A stretch of 42,695 nt of DNA from Lachnospiraceae bacterium (GCA_017622845.1 JAGAQJ010000052.1:1-42695), one strand, 5' to 3'; counted from the first letter of the stretch, positions 9,038 through 16,535 are shown. Made by a program: numbers and translations. The notes: a model not told the origin generated them from the letters alone.

Positions 9038-9209
9038 CAGTGTACAAGGGGCAATACGGTCAGAAACGCCCGAATTTGCGCTCCTGCATTGTTACTTTCG
9101 CTCCGCGTCGTTCAAGTGCCTTGCAGGAGCCACAAATCGGACTGTTTCTGACTCTTCGACCTCAGCCATCGGATTACATGTTCTGAGGCGTGTTACCCCC
9201 TGTACACTG
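9038..9209. repeat. 172-bp nested palindromic element with terminal inverted repeats
   Basis: The ends are imperfect 21-bp inverted repeats: CAGTGTACAAGGGGCAATAC(G) at 9038-9058 against 9189-9209, 17 of 21 matching. Inside, GTCAGAAAC (9059-9067) pairs with GTTTCTGAC (9144-9152), and 9070-9088 pairs with 9122-9140 (CCGAATTTG..CTCCTGCA against TGCAGGAG..CAAATCGG). A further CCTCAG/CTGAGG hairpin lies at about 9160-9187. The whole unit can fold into one branched structure. It abuts the 3' end of a broken regulator gene. It could be a MITE-like insertion, a structured RNA or a recombination site. Confidence 0.65.
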
Positions 9210-9538
9210 ATGCTGCCTTCGGAAAGCGCAATCGTGCCATACATCATCTGACAGATGCCATTATCTAAAGTTTGTTTCCCTTCATGTTCTAAAACAAGGT
9301 TTTCGCAGGTAGAAAGAGCCTGTCTTGCCATGTCAGTATTTTTGGAGAGAATCAGCATATTGGTAAGATTCATCAACTGTTGTAGCATATCATGAGATTC
9401 CGCCAGTCCAAGGTGTGCCATATTCTTGACAGATGATTAAAGCAGTATGGAACATTTCAGTATCCTCATTGATATGTACAACAAGGCGATAGAGGCAGAT
9501 CTCATACTGAAGAATATACCAATGCAGGTATCGAGCGT
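9210..9538 (-). pseudogene. Broken TPR-like regulator fragment
   Basis: On the minus strand a frame from about 9535 reads HWYILQYEICLYRLVV and then HINEDTEMFHTALIICQEYG before running out of frame near 9425. It resumes in a second frame as MAHLGLAESHDMLQQLMNL to about 9210 (ALSEGSISVQ). Both ends are cut: the upstream end abuts an integrase fragment on the other strand, and the downstream end abuts the palindromic element. The helical, leucine- and alanine-rich pattern suggests tetratricopeptide-like repeats of a transcriptional regulator. The assignment is tentative; the frameshift and the two truncations are clear. Confidence 0.5.
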
Positions 9539-9709
9539 GGCATGAACCCTAAAACAGTGCAGGTTATCTTAGGACATTCAAGCGTCAATATCACAATGAA
9601 CCTGTACTGCCATGTGACGGAAGATACGCTCATATCTGAGATGAGTAAATTTGAAGCAGAAGAATCTGAAAAAGGTGTCAATCGTCAAATTGGTGTAAAA
9701 GTGGTGTAA
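9527..9709 (+). pseudogene. C-terminal remnant of a tyrosine integrase
   Basis: The frame reads GIERGMNPKTVQVILGHSS, then VNITMNLYCHVTEDT, and ends at TAA 9707-9709. This is the C-terminal catalytic part of Tn916/phage-type integrases: LGHSS is the conserved box and the tyrosine in NLYCHV is the expected nucleophile. Everything upstream, including the RHxLR box, is missing, and unrelated sequence starts at about 9527. It is non-functional as it stands. It supports past integration of a mobile element that may have brought in the defence island. Confidence 0.8.
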
Positions 9710-9730
9710 TCTCTAAAAATCAACTCAATA

Positions 9731-9806
9731 AAGCAGTCTGCGGGCAGTTGATGTCTATGTCACAAAGCTCAGAGATAAACTGTCGGCATGCGACGGATTC
9801 AAGATT
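9731..9806 (+). pseudogene. Fragment of an OmpR-type winged-helix domain
   Basis: A frame between a stop near 9726 and a junction near 9806 reads RAVDVYVTKLRDKLSACDG, then FKIVT. This resembles the recognition helix and last strand of OmpR/PhoB response-regulator DNA-binding domains (VDVxVxxLRxKL...I.TV.G.GY). The expected GxGY ending is absent, and the sequence runs instead into the upstream part of the next frame. It reads as a deletion junction. Only about 25 residues are visible, so this is a suggestion rather than a firm call. Confidence 0.4.
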
Positions 9807-9834
9807 GTAACAGAGCTGTGTCAGGGAGATAGAG

Positions 9835-10119
9835 ATGCTGGAAAAATCAAAAACCTCTGCAGCGACAATCTATGCACTGATTGTCGGAATTTTGGGAACT
9901 GCATTTATGGCAGGAGCGACCTTTGCAGTGATGGCAGAGGCGCCGCATGTTTTTCTGTGCATTCTGCTTGCCATACCGGGCTTTGCCGGGTGGATACTAT
10001 CCTATTTTGTCTATAAAAGGATGGTCAGAAAGCAGATAAAAAAAGCAACGCCCCTGATAGAAGAAAAGTATGATGAAATTTATGAGATATGCGAGAAGGG
10101 AAACCGGCTGTTATCCTGA
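9835..10119 (+). CDS. Small two-helix membrane protein, possibly 5'-truncated
   Basis: 94 residues from ATG 9835 (GGGAGATAGAG upstream). Two hydrophobic segments lie at about residues 10-32 (TIYALIVGILGTAFMAGATF) and 39-61 (VFLCILLAIPGFAGWILSYF), followed by a charged, helical cytoplasmic tail that ends GNRLLS. I do not know its function. The same frame is open upstream of the ATG (QSCVREIE), up to the junction with the response-regulator-like fragment. The original gene may therefore have been longer and lost its 5' part in the same deletion. It may or may not still be expressed. Confidence 0.55.
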   Translation: MLEKSKTSAATIYALIVGILGTAFMAGATFAVMAEAPHVFLCILLAIPGFAGWILSYFVYKRMVRKQIKKATPLIEEKYDEIYEICEKGNRLLS

Positions 10120-10170
10120 AGCCGCAGCGCTGCCGCTGCCCTCTTGTAATCAATATTAATACAATTCTAT

Positions 10171-11319
10171 CTATATAATTGTCTCAATGGAAAGATTCTG
10201 ATTGGCGGAAAGCTGCAGGATGCTTTTGTAATACTGCTCCTGCAAATCAAGAATCTCATTGTTGTCAGTGCGGATAACAGGTCTGGAATAGCTGTTGTGA
10301 TTGATAAAAATCACATTGCCCTCCATTCCGTTGCTGAGCGTTACCCTGTGGCTCAGGTACGAATTGGATACATTTTCAAGAAATGTGAGAATGTACTTCA
10401 TGTCATATTTCCGGATGCCATCGTCTTCAAAATACTTGATGACAGAAAACGGGCACATTGCGGAGTGATAGACTCGTTCGCTCGTCATGGCATCAAAAAT
10501 ATCGGCGATTGTGACAAGCTTTGAAAAGTTGTCGATTTCATCACCCTTCAGTCCGTAAGGGTATCCGCTTCCGTCACATTTTTCATGATGCATCAGCGCA
10601 GTATTTTTGACAGGCTCAGGAATACTGCGGTACTTTCCTAATAAATGAAAGCCCTCGGAGGTATGCGTTTTGATAATTTCAAATTCTTCCGGTGTCAGTT
10701 TGCCGGGTTTCTGCAGCACCCCTGCCGGAAGCATGAATTTGCCGATATCATGAAACAGTCCGCAGGCTGTTGCCATTCGCTGGTCGGCTTCGGAGAAATG
10801 CAGCCAGCGTGACAAAATATTGGAAATCAATGCCACATCGATGCAATGCATATATATAGAGTCGTCTGCATTATGCATATTTAAGAGCATGTCAAAAACG
10901 CTCACTTCCTGCTCATCCTGATAGAGCAGAGCCAGCGTTTCCCTGACCAATTCATTGGCACGGAACGGTTCGCCGCGGTACAGAGCATTCATAAGGTTAT
11001 TCCGGTAATGCTCTGCACATCGTGCAAATTCCTGTGAAAAACGTTGGAACTGCACACTTTCCTTCAGCTTTTCCTTGACGGATTTTTCACCGGAATCATG
11101 CAGGCATGCACTGACGGACTGGTCTGCCATGGGCTTTGACAAATCTGCGGCAATTTTGTTTTCAATATATACATAATAGATGGAATATCCTTCCAGTCGT
11201 GATATAATATTTTCAGTAAGGATGATTCCTTTTGGGACAATCACTTTGCAGTCATAGGATACAATATCCTCAGCGGTTACCATGCCCGGAGTCAGGTCCG
11301 CAACAGGTATCTGTTTCAT
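10171..11319 (-). CDS. HD-GYP domain protein, likely cyclic di-GMP phosphodiesterase
   Basis: About 382 residues. The N-terminal 60 residues resemble the small domain that often precedes HD-GYP (IPVADLTPGMVTAEDI..). The C-terminal half is a complete HD-GYP domain: FHDIGKFMLP (HD and its following residues), then HHEKCDGSGYPYGLKGDEI, the HHE...GSGYP signature. These residues bind the metals that hydrolyse cyclic di-GMP. The start is taken as ATG 11319-11317 because AAAGGTGG sits just upstream on the minus strand; the longer frame to 11394 would run through the promoter. No membrane segment is seen, so it is cytosolic. It could affect motility or attachment, which fits the two chemoreceptors nearby, but no direct link is shown. 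Confidence 0.9.
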   Translation of the reverse strand: MKQIPVADLTPGMVTAEDIVSYDCKVIVPKGIILTENIISRLEGYSIYYVYIENKIAADLSKPMADQSVSACLHDSGEKSVKEKLKESVQFQRFSQEFARCAEHYRNNLMNALYRGEPFRANELVRETLALLYQDEQEVSVFDMLLNMHNADDSIYMHCIDVALISNILSRWLHFSEADQRMATACGLFHDIGKFMLPAGVLQKPGKLTPEEFEIIKTHTSEGFHLLGKYRSIPEPVKNTALMHHEKCDGSGYPYGLKGDEIDNFSKLVTIADIFDAMTSERVYHSAMCPFSVIKYFEDDGIRKYDMKYILTFLENVSNSYLSHRVTLSNGMEGNVIFINHNSYSRPVIRTDNNEILDLQEQYYKSILQLSANQNLSIETII

Positions 11320-11365
11320 AGGTATCCACCTTTCTACACAAATTGAGCATAAAAGCTCTGATATC

Positions 11366-11394
11366 ATTGTATCGTTTCCGATATAAAAAGTCAA
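11366..11394 (-). promoter_or_regulatory. Sigma-A-type promoter for the HD-GYP gene
   Basis: On the minus strand TTGACT (11394-11389) and TACAAT (11371-11366) are separated by 17 bases. Both boxes match five of six consensus positions. The -10 box lies about 47 bases upstream of the chosen ATG, which supports starting the gene at 11319. Confidence 0.75.
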
Positions 11395-11412
11395 ACATTA
11401 GGAGGCATTTAT

Positions 11413-12024
11413 ATGAAAAAATACACCCAAATACATAAATTATCTGACAATAGGTTTTTGAATCTTTTTAAACTGGACGCTTTGACCGATAGCGGGCGGC
11501 CCTTTGACTATTTCTTTGTGTCAAGGAGAAAAGCAGAAAATATCAAGCTTCTTACCAAAGACATTGCTGCAGAGGGCGTCGTGATTTACCCGATTGTAAA
11601 AGACAATCCGAATCAGATTGTGCTGATACGGCAGTACCGGTATCCGCTGGACGATTATCTCTATGAGCTTCCGGCAGGATTGATTGATGCGGGAGAAACG
11701 CCCGATATGGCTGCTGTGCGTGAGATGAAAGAGGAGACAGGGCTTGACTTTGAAGTGTACAGCGCCGGAAATGAAGCTTACCGGAGGCCATTCTTTATGG
11801 GAGCCGGATTTACGGATGAGAGCTGTAATGCAGTATTCGGATATGCCAGCGGTACAATCAGCCGGGCGGATATGGAGGACACAGAGTCCATACAGGTTTT
11901 GATTGCGGATAAGAAGGAGGCGGCACGCATCTTAAAAGAAGAACGGGTTTCGTTACGGGCGGCATACCTTCTCATGAATTTTCTGCATGCAGATCAAAAT
12001 GCACCATTTGACTTTTTAAAGTAA
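11413..12024 (+). CDS. NUDIX hydrolase, ADP-ribose pyrophosphatase-like
   Basis: 203 residues. The Nudix box is complete at about residues 93-115: GLIDAGETPDMAAVREMKEE followed by TGL, matching GX5EX7REUXEEXGU. The preceding IRQYRYPLDDYLYELPAG is the typical ADP-ribose pyrophosphatase (NudF-like) lead-in, so hydrolysis of ADP-ribose or a related nucleoside diphosphate sugar is the best guess. TAGGAGGC lies eight bases upstream of the ATG. The gene diverges from the HD-GYP gene and is followed at once by a strong terminator, so it is monocistronic. The protein is cytosolic, and its exact substrate cannot be fixed from sequence. Confidence 0.9.
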   Translation: MKKYTQIHKLSDNRFLNLFKLDALTDSGRPFDYFFVSRRKAENIKLLTKDIAAEGVVIYPIVKDNPNQIVLIRQYRYPLDDYLYELPAGLIDAGETPDMAAVREMKEETGLDFEVYSAGNEAYRRPFFMGAGFTDESCNAVFGYASGTISRADMEDTESIQVLIADKKEAARILKEERVSLRAAYLLMNFLHADQNAPFDFLK

Positions 12025-12046
12025 CACGCAAGCGTGTTACTTTTTT
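12019..12046 (+). terminator. Intrinsic terminator of the NUDIX gene
   Basis: A 10-bp perfect stem AAGTAACACG/CGTGTTACTT with loop CAAG is followed by a run of T. It starts inside the last codons of the gene and includes its stop codon. Confidence 0.9.
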
Positions 12047-12101
12047 ATGCGCAGACTTTTTCCTCTGCTTGACTGCATACGGTTCCCAAATTTATTTTTT
12101 G

Positions 12102-12130
12102 TGAAACAATTCGGAGGGCGCCATCGTCTA
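12102..12130 (+). promoter_or_regulatory. ECF-type promoter upstream of the sigma/anti-sigma operon
   Basis: TGAAAC (12102-12107), 17 bases, then CGTCTA (12125-12130). TGAAAC plus CGTC is the promoter type used by Bacillus SigV/W/X/M-like ECF factors. It sits 70 bases upstream of the ECF sigma gene, which implies autoregulation. Confidence 0.7.
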
Positions 12131-12199
12131 ATCAGTATCAGGATAACATGCCAGGGAAAAACCGGGCATGTATGAGAATCCGGGAAAGGAGTCGGATCA

Positions 12200-12685
12200 A
12201 TGAAAGAATTGATCGAGAATGCTTTGCTGAAAAATTATGAGAAGTATTATCGGCTGGCATACAGCTATGTGGAAAATGAAGCAGATGCACTGGATATTGT
12301 GCAGGAAAGTGCATATAAAGCCATGAAGCGGTGTGAAAACGTGAAGGAGGAAGCTTATATCGAGACATGGCTTTACAGGATTGTGATGAATACGTCATGT
12401 GACCTTCTGCGGAGAAAGAAGCGGCTGAGTGAATGTACATATGATGAGCAGGCGGAGCCGCCTGCGGCGGGATCGGATATCGGTGCCAGTCTGGATGTGC
12501 ACAATGCCTTGCAGAAGCTTGATGAAAGAGAACGAACGATCGTGGTGCTCAGATATTTTGAGGACATGAAGCTGGAGCAAGTGGCAGCGATTACCGGAGA
12601 AAATGTAAATACCACAAAATCCCGTTTATATCGGGCGCTGAGGAAGCTTAGGGCAGTAATGGAAGGAGAGGGCGTTTATGAGTGA
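12200..12685 (+). CDS. ECF RNA polymerase sigma factor (SigV-like)
   Basis: 161 residues, normal for an ECF factor with only regions 2 and 4. Region 2 (about 10-80) includes YEKYYRLAYSYVENEADALD and DIVQESAYKAMKR, followed by the WLYRIVMN motif; region 4 (about 100-155) includes LDERERTIVVLRYFEDMKLE with a helix-turn-helix ending TKSRLYRALRKLR. GGAAAGGAG precedes ATG 12200. Its stop overlaps the start of the anti-sigma gene by eight bases, so the two are translationally coupled. The partner is RsiV-like, so the closest known model is SigV of Bacillus and Enterococcus, which responds to lysozyme and cell-envelope stress. That response is inferred from the family, not shown here. Confidence 0.9.
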   Translation: MKELIENALLKNYEKYYRLAYSYVENEADALDIVQESAYKAMKRCENVKEEAYIETWLYRIVMNTSCDLLRRKKRLSECTYDEQAEPPAAGSDIGASLDVHNALQKLDERERTIVVLRYFEDMKLEQVAAITGENVNTTKSRLYRALRKLRAVMEGEGVYE

Positions 12686-13724
12686 AAACAGAGAAAAGAT
12701 AACATATGATACGCAAAAGCTTCAGGAATGGAAGGCGGAATATGACAAAATTACAGTACCTGGTGAAGCGTTGGAAAGGGTGAAAAAGGGAATACAAATG
12801 GCAGAGCAGGAAACAGAGAAGGAGCAGGAGCCGAAAGCCGGAAAAAGAAAGGATGCGGCAGGAGCAGATATCATGAAAGAAAAAAGAAACAAAACATATG
12901 TTATTTTAAAAAGAGCGTTTGCGACAGCAGCAGCAATTTTGCTTGTCATAACAGGAGCAGTGAATCTCGGAGGCAGCACAGTGGCGCATGCAATTGAACG
13001 GATTCCGGTAATCGGAACGATTGCAAAGGTGGTAACCTTCCGAAGCTATGAGGATACCACCAATCATTTTGAGGCGGATATCAAGGTGCCTCAAATCGAG
13101 GAAAGTGTGCATGAAACTCAAAATGAAAGTCAAAATGAAGGAAAACAGGGGGAAAAAGAAGAACAGGAGTTATTTCAGAAAAGCCTTGAAAATACAAACA
13201 AAACGATAGAAGAATATGCGCAAAGCCTGATAGATATGTATGAAAGTGATTTGGCAGCTTCAAACGGTGAAGGAAATTATTCATTGAAATCAGACTATGA
13301 AATTGTCAGGGAAACGGATAAATATCTGGTGCTGCGAATCAATACGCTTCTTGTGATGGCAGGGGGGGCACAGTCCTCGCGTATCTTCAATATTGATAAA
13401 ATAACGGGCGAAATCCTAAAGCTTGATTATTTCTTCCAAGAAGACAGCAATTATGCGGATGTGATTAGTGATAATATAAAAGAACAGATGTTATCTCAGA
13501 TGGAAAAAGATGAAAATGTCACATATTTTATTCAGTCCGACGAAGAGGAATGGGGATTTGATAAAATAACAGATGATACACAATTCTATTTTGCAGACAA
13601 TGGCGATTTGGTGATTTCCTTTGATGAGTATGAGGTGGCTCCGGGCTTTATGGGGGCAGTAGACTTTACCATTCCCCGGGATAAGATTGCAGGACTGCTT
13701 AAGCCGGATATCTCCGTCAGCTAA
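12678..13724 (+). CDS. Membrane anti-sigma factor, RsiV-like
   Basis: 348 residues in three parts. A cytosolic N-terminal part (about 1-72) starts EKITYDTQKLQEWKAEYDKI and should hold the sigma factor. One transmembrane segment lies at about 76-96 (FATAAAILLVITGAVNLGG). The extracellular C-terminal part (about 105-348) has a charged, Glu/Gln-rich linker and then an RsiV/DUF3298-like domain (NYADVISDNIKEQMLSQM..). In RsiV the outer domain binds lysozyme, which triggers signal-peptidase and site-2 protease cleavage and frees the sigma factor. Whether this protein senses lysozyme or something else is open. GGAAGGAGAGG precedes the ATG. It overlaps the sigma gene by eight bases. Confidence 0.85.
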   Translation: MSENREKITYDTQKLQEWKAEYDKITVPGEALERVKKGIQMAEQETEKEQEPKAGKRKDAAGADIMKEKRNKTYVILKRAFATAAAILLVITGAVNLGGSTVAHAIERIPVIGTIAKVVTFRSYEDTTNHFEADIKVPQIEESVHETQNESQNEGKQGEKEEQELFQKSLENTNKTIEEYAQSLIDMYESDLAASNGEGNYSLKSDYEIVRETDKYLVLRINTLLVMAGGAQSSRIFNIDKITGEILKLDYFFQEDSNYADVISDNIKEQMLSQMEKDENVTYFIQSDEEEWGFDKITDDTQFYFADNGDLVISFDEYEVAPGFMGAVDFTIPRDKIAGLLKPDISVS

Positions 13725-13790
13725 ACGTTTTCGAAAGTTTTAATATTTATTTCCTCCAAAGTGTGGTATGATGAGGGTGAAAGCAGATGG

Positions 13791-13855
13791 TACTTCCCCC
13801 TGCCTGAGCAGGAGGATGAAACAGTAACGCCCATAGCGGCTTTGGGAAGGAAGTA
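13791..13855 (+). promoter_or_regulatory. Structured leader that can hide a ribosome site
   Basis: In the 137-bp gap before the next gene, TACTTCC (13791-13797) is exactly complementary to GGAAGTA (13849-13855), which is the ribosome site of that gene. Between them are the hairpin CCTGC-CTGA-GCAGG and a GCC..GGC arm. An alternative pairing, CTTCCC with GGGAAG, is also possible. A likely -10 box, TATGAT, lies at about 13767. This could be a small regulatory RNA switch; I do not recognise a known riboswitch class. Confidence 0.4.
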
Positions 13856-13861
13856 GTGGCG

Positions 13862-14116
13862 ATGTTGAATAAAGAAAAAATAAAGCTGATTGAGTACAGA
13901 CCAGAGGTTAACGGGGTGAAGGTTGACTTCGAGCTTCAGTACCGGGACAGGGAGACGGACATGAAGGAAATCGCCCGGAGGGTTACGGAGGATTATGCGA
14001 GAAGAGGAAATGACACGGATCAGATTGAGCACCTGCATATCTATCTGAAACCTACGGATTTTACAGCATATTATGTGATTAACGATACATATGAAGGGAA
14101 GGTTTCCTTGTTTTAG
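13862..14116 (+). CDS. Small DUF6465-like protein
   Basis: 84 residues from ATG 13862, eight bases after AAGGAAG; a GTG at 13856 is closer to that site than usual. The second half resembles the DUF6465 family common in Lachnospiraceae: a strand with LHIYLKPTDFTAYYVIND followed by a short ending GKVSLF. The first half has a strand (VKVDFELQYRDRE) and an amphipathic helix (ARRVTEDYARRG). There is no membrane segment or signal peptide, and the family has no known function. It has its own structured leader and its own terminator, so it is a single-gene unit after the anti-sigma gene. Confidence 0.75.
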   Translation: MLNKEKIKLIEYRPEVNGVKVDFELQYRDRETDMKEIARRVTEDYARRGNDTDQIEHLHIYLKPTDFTAYYVINDTYEGKVSLF

Positions 14117-14132
14117 AGTAAGCAGAATTTTT

Positions 14133-14162
14133 AAAGCGTGTGCACAGGCACACGCTTTTTTT
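14133..14162 (+). terminator. Intrinsic terminator of the DUF6465-like gene
   Basis: Perfect 11-bp stem AAAGCGTGTGC/GCACACGCTTT with loop ACAG, then a T run. It lies 17 bases after the stop. Confidence 0.9.
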
Positions 14163-14192
14163 GGGTATTAACTCAGCCATTAATGTATGAAC

Positions 14193-14283
14193 ATCCGAAC
14201 GAAAACGGCAGATATTGTCCTTCGGACTGCCGCCCTTCGTCCGATGTAACAAACTGCAAGGCTGGACTGCCGCCTTTTTGCAC
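14193..14283. repeat. Dispersed repeat family A, partial copy
   Basis: The gap 14163-14425 carries GAAAACGGCAGATATTGTCC (14201-14220) and GGACTGCCGCCCTTCGTCCG (14224-14243), followed by a second GGACTGCCGCC at 14264. The second stretch, read from 14223, matches the reverse complement of 37459-37478 at 19 of 20 bases. The first resembles the GAAAAC(T/A)GCAGATAGTATCC motif found at 37735-37755 and, inverted, near 37925-37940. The rest of this gap is AT-rich and must hold the promoter of the next LacI gene. Confidence 0.6.
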
Positions 14284-14425
14284 TCTTTGCTTTATAAAAA
14301 TTTGACATTTTATGAAGCATAAATTATACTGATAATTGTCATTTTATGAGCGTTAAGAAAGATAAGAATCAACGCATAGGAGTGCATGGCAGGATACACA
14401 ACATGAAAACAGGAAGGGGAAACAA

Positions 14426-15442
14426 ATGAAAAAAGTAACAATACAGGATATTGCGGCTGAAATGGGGCTTAGCCGCAATACCGTGGCGAAAGCATTAAAC
14501 GGCGGACTCGTATCCGCACAGACAAAACAGGCAGTTGTGCAGAAGGCATGGCAGATGGGCTATGCGAAGCTTGACAAAAATCTTTTGGAGGAGGTAAAAA
14601 CTACTTTCCGCAGAATCAATACCGGAACGATTCTCGTGCTGTTTAACCGGATGCAGTCAATTTTTTGGACAAGGGCGCTTGCAGGAATCAGCAATGCAGT
14701 CAACGATGAAGGATACCGTATGCAGCTTCATGTAGTCGATGACAATGACAGGGACGGTGAGGAAACCGTCAGGCTGATAGCGGAGGATGTCAAAGGAATT
14801 ATCTTTTTAAGCGTATTTCCCATTCGGTTTGTCAAGGGAATCAGCCGTACAAAGCTTCCGATGTCCTTTTTTAACAGTCCTGTCAATGCACAGGAGTATA
14901 TTAAGCTTGGCGATGTCATTAATCTGGAGGGCTTTTATTCCATGGGCAGCCTTGCCGACTATTTAATCCGGCAGAAGGGCTGCACCAGATTTGCATACAT
15001 CGGGTTTGCAGAAGGTTCACGCATGATACAGGCAAGATATCTGGGATTTTTGAACTCCTGCAACCGGAATCATATTCAACTGGACGCAGAGCTTCAATAC
15101 ACACGTCCCTCCAACAATATAAGCTTCAGCTATGCAATGGTTGAGGAGGTTGTGGCAAATATGCCGTATATTCCGGAAGCAATCATCTGCGAAGATGATG
15201 ATGTGGCAAGACATGTGTCGCTGGCAATACTGCAGAAGGACCCGCAGGCAGTCAAAAAGGTCATTATCACAGGCTTTAACAATACGTTGGAACCGGATTT
15301 CTTTAAAAACGACATTATCACAGTAGATGTGCGTATTGAGGAGCTGGGCAGACGCCTTGTAAAATCAGTAATCGACAGGGTGAAGTGTCCGACAATGGAC
15401 ATTTCCTTTACAACGATAGCAACATATCCAAGATTGAATTGA
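14426..15442 (+). CDS. LacI-family transcriptional regulator
   Basis: 338 residues. An N-terminal helix-turn-helix (TIQDIAAEMGLSRNTVAKAL) with the hinge helix is followed by a periplasmic-binding-protein-like sugar sensor domain (about 65-338). AGGAAGGGG lies seven bases before the ATG. The sensor domain is somewhat divergent from the usual LacI pattern, and the ligand cannot be predicted. It is not adjacent to a sugar operon: the next gene is a DegV protein with its own promoter. It may control a distant target or the aldose-epimerase-like gene. It shows no special similarity in the sensor part to the second LacI protein at 22930. Confidence 0.88.
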   Translation: MKKVTIQDIAAEMGLSRNTVAKALNGGLVSAQTKQAVVQKAWQMGYAKLDKNLLEEVKTTFRRINTGTILVLFNRMQSIFWTRALAGISNAVNDEGYRMQLHVVDDNDRDGEETVRLIAEDVKGIIFLSVFPIRFVKGISRTKLPMSFFNSPVNAQEYIKLGDVINLEGFYSMGSLADYLIRQKGCTRFAYIGFAEGSRMIQARYLGFLNSCNRNHIQLDAELQYTRPSNNISFSYAMVEEVVANMPYIPEAIICEDDDVARHVSLAILQKDPQAVKKVIITGFNNTLEPDFFKNDIITVDVRIEELGRRLVKSVIDRVKCPTMDISFTTIATYPRLN

Positions 15443-15451
15443 AAAATATGA

Positions 15452-15480
15452 ATGACAATAGAGAGAATACGTGATATAAT
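15452..15480 (+). promoter_or_regulatory. Sigma-A-type promoter for the DegV gene
   Basis: ATGACA (15452-15457), 17 bases, TATAAT (15475-15480): five of six and six of six consensus matches. It lies inside the 5' part of a longer open frame. The DegV start is therefore placed downstream at ATG 15572. Confidence 0.75.
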
Positions 15481-15571
15481 CTCAATATCTACATATTGCG
15501 GCACCGACAGACGTAATATGGTTTTCAAAACGTTGTTGCAAAACGCTAATAAGAGAAATGAGGTTTTACTG

Positions 15572-16474
15572 ATGGATTACAAAATTGTGACAGACGGTTC
15601 CTGCGATTTACCGCCGGAGCTTTGCAGGGAAAAGGATATTGACGTTGTTCCCTTTTATGTTTCTTTTGACAGTGAAAATTACCGGAAAGAAATTGTAGAA
15701 ATGCCTATCAGAACATTTTACGATCAGATGGTGGCGGACCCCGATACATTTCCAAAATCCTCCATGCCCTCCGTTCAGGATTATGCAGATGTATTTACCC
15801 CGATTCTTGAGGAGGGAAAGGCAATTATCTGCATCTGCATCACAACGAAGTTCAGCGGCTCTTACCAGTCAGCCATGAATGCAAAGGAAATGCTGCTTGA
15901 GAGCTTTCCTGATGCAAGAATCACAGTCATAGACTCTACTATTAATACGGTGCTTCAGGGATTGTTTGTCCTGGAAGCGGCAAAAATGTATGATGCAGGG
16001 GTTCCTTACGAAAAGGCGGTAGAGGAGCTGGAATCAATAAAGAGTACAGGAAGAATTTTTTTCACAGTCGGAAATATTGATTATCTCAAACACGGCGGAC
16101 GTATTGGAAAGCTCGCAGGTCTTGCAGGCTCCGTGCTTGGCATCAGACCGCTGATTACACTTAAGGAAGGGGAGATTTTCCCGTCAGGCGTGGCAAGAAG
16201 CCGCAAAAAGTCCCTGGAAAAGGTGTATGAGCTTTTGTGGCAGTACATTCAGGAGGTGGACGCGAAGCCGGATGCGTACCGGATATGTGTCGGATATGGC
16301 TATGATATCGAGGAAGCGGAGGAATTTCGAAAGGGCGCAGTCCGGTTCCTCAATGCAAAAGGATATGCGGCTGCGGACGAGGAAATTTGCAAGTATCAGA
16401 TCGGAGCGACCATCAGTGTCCATACAGGTCCTTATCCGCTGGGATTCGGCATTATAAAAAAAGCAAAAATATAA
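15572..16474 (+). CDS. DegV-family fatty-acid-binding protein
   Basis: 300 residues, normal for DegV. It starts MDYKIVTDGSCDLPPELCRE, the typical opening in which TDG/TDS-type residues contact the fatty-acid headgroup. It continues with KSSMPSVQDY, TTKFSGSYQSAMNA and GRIGKLAGLAGSVLGIRPL, all family signatures. DegV/FakB proteins hold a fatty acid for phosphorylation by FakA, feeding phospholipid synthesis. The start ATG 15572 agrees with the DegV alignment; the open frame extends 40 codons further upstream but runs across the promoter. A GAGG site precedes the ATG. It is monocistronic, with its own promoter and terminator. Confidence 0.93.
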   Translation: MDYKIVTDGSCDLPPELCREKDIDVVPFYVSFDSENYRKEIVEMPIRTFYDQMVADPDTFPKSSMPSVQDYADVFTPILEEGKAIICICITTKFSGSYQSAMNAKEMLLESFPDARITVIDSTINTVLQGLFVLEAAKMYDAGVPYEKAVEELESIKSTGRIFFTVGNIDYLKHGGRIGKLAGLAGSVLGIRPLITLKEGEIFPSGVARSRKKSLEKVYELLWQYIQEVDAKPDAYRICVGYGYDIEEAEEFRKGAVRFLNAKGYAAADEEICKYQIGATISVHTGPYPLGFGIIKKAKI

Positions 16475-16496
16475 AACAGGACTGAGAGCTGTTCGG

Positions 16497-16535
16497 CGGC
16501 ACTTCTGCGGCATTATCTGCAGGAGTGCCGTTTTA
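16497..16535 (+). terminator. Intrinsic terminator of the DegV gene
   Basis: Stem CGGCACTTCTGC/GCAGGAGTGCCG (one internal mismatch), 10-base loop, then TTTT. It lies 22 bases after the stop. Confidence 0.8.

Noticed and set aside
8973-9251. A 92-codon plus-strand frame across the palindromic element
   Set aside because: It lies over nested inverted repeats and opposite the regulator remnant; it has no ribosome site and its composition is unlike a protein.
9451-9525. Plus-strand frame reading MYNKAIEADLILKN, which looks like the core-binding domain of an integrase
   Set aside because: It is exactly antisense to the minus-strand regulator fragment, which reads better, and it is in a different frame from the integrase C-terminus.
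15452-15571. A 40-codon N-terminal extension of DegV
   Set aside because: It contains the gene's own promoter, and the family starts at MDYKIVTDGS.
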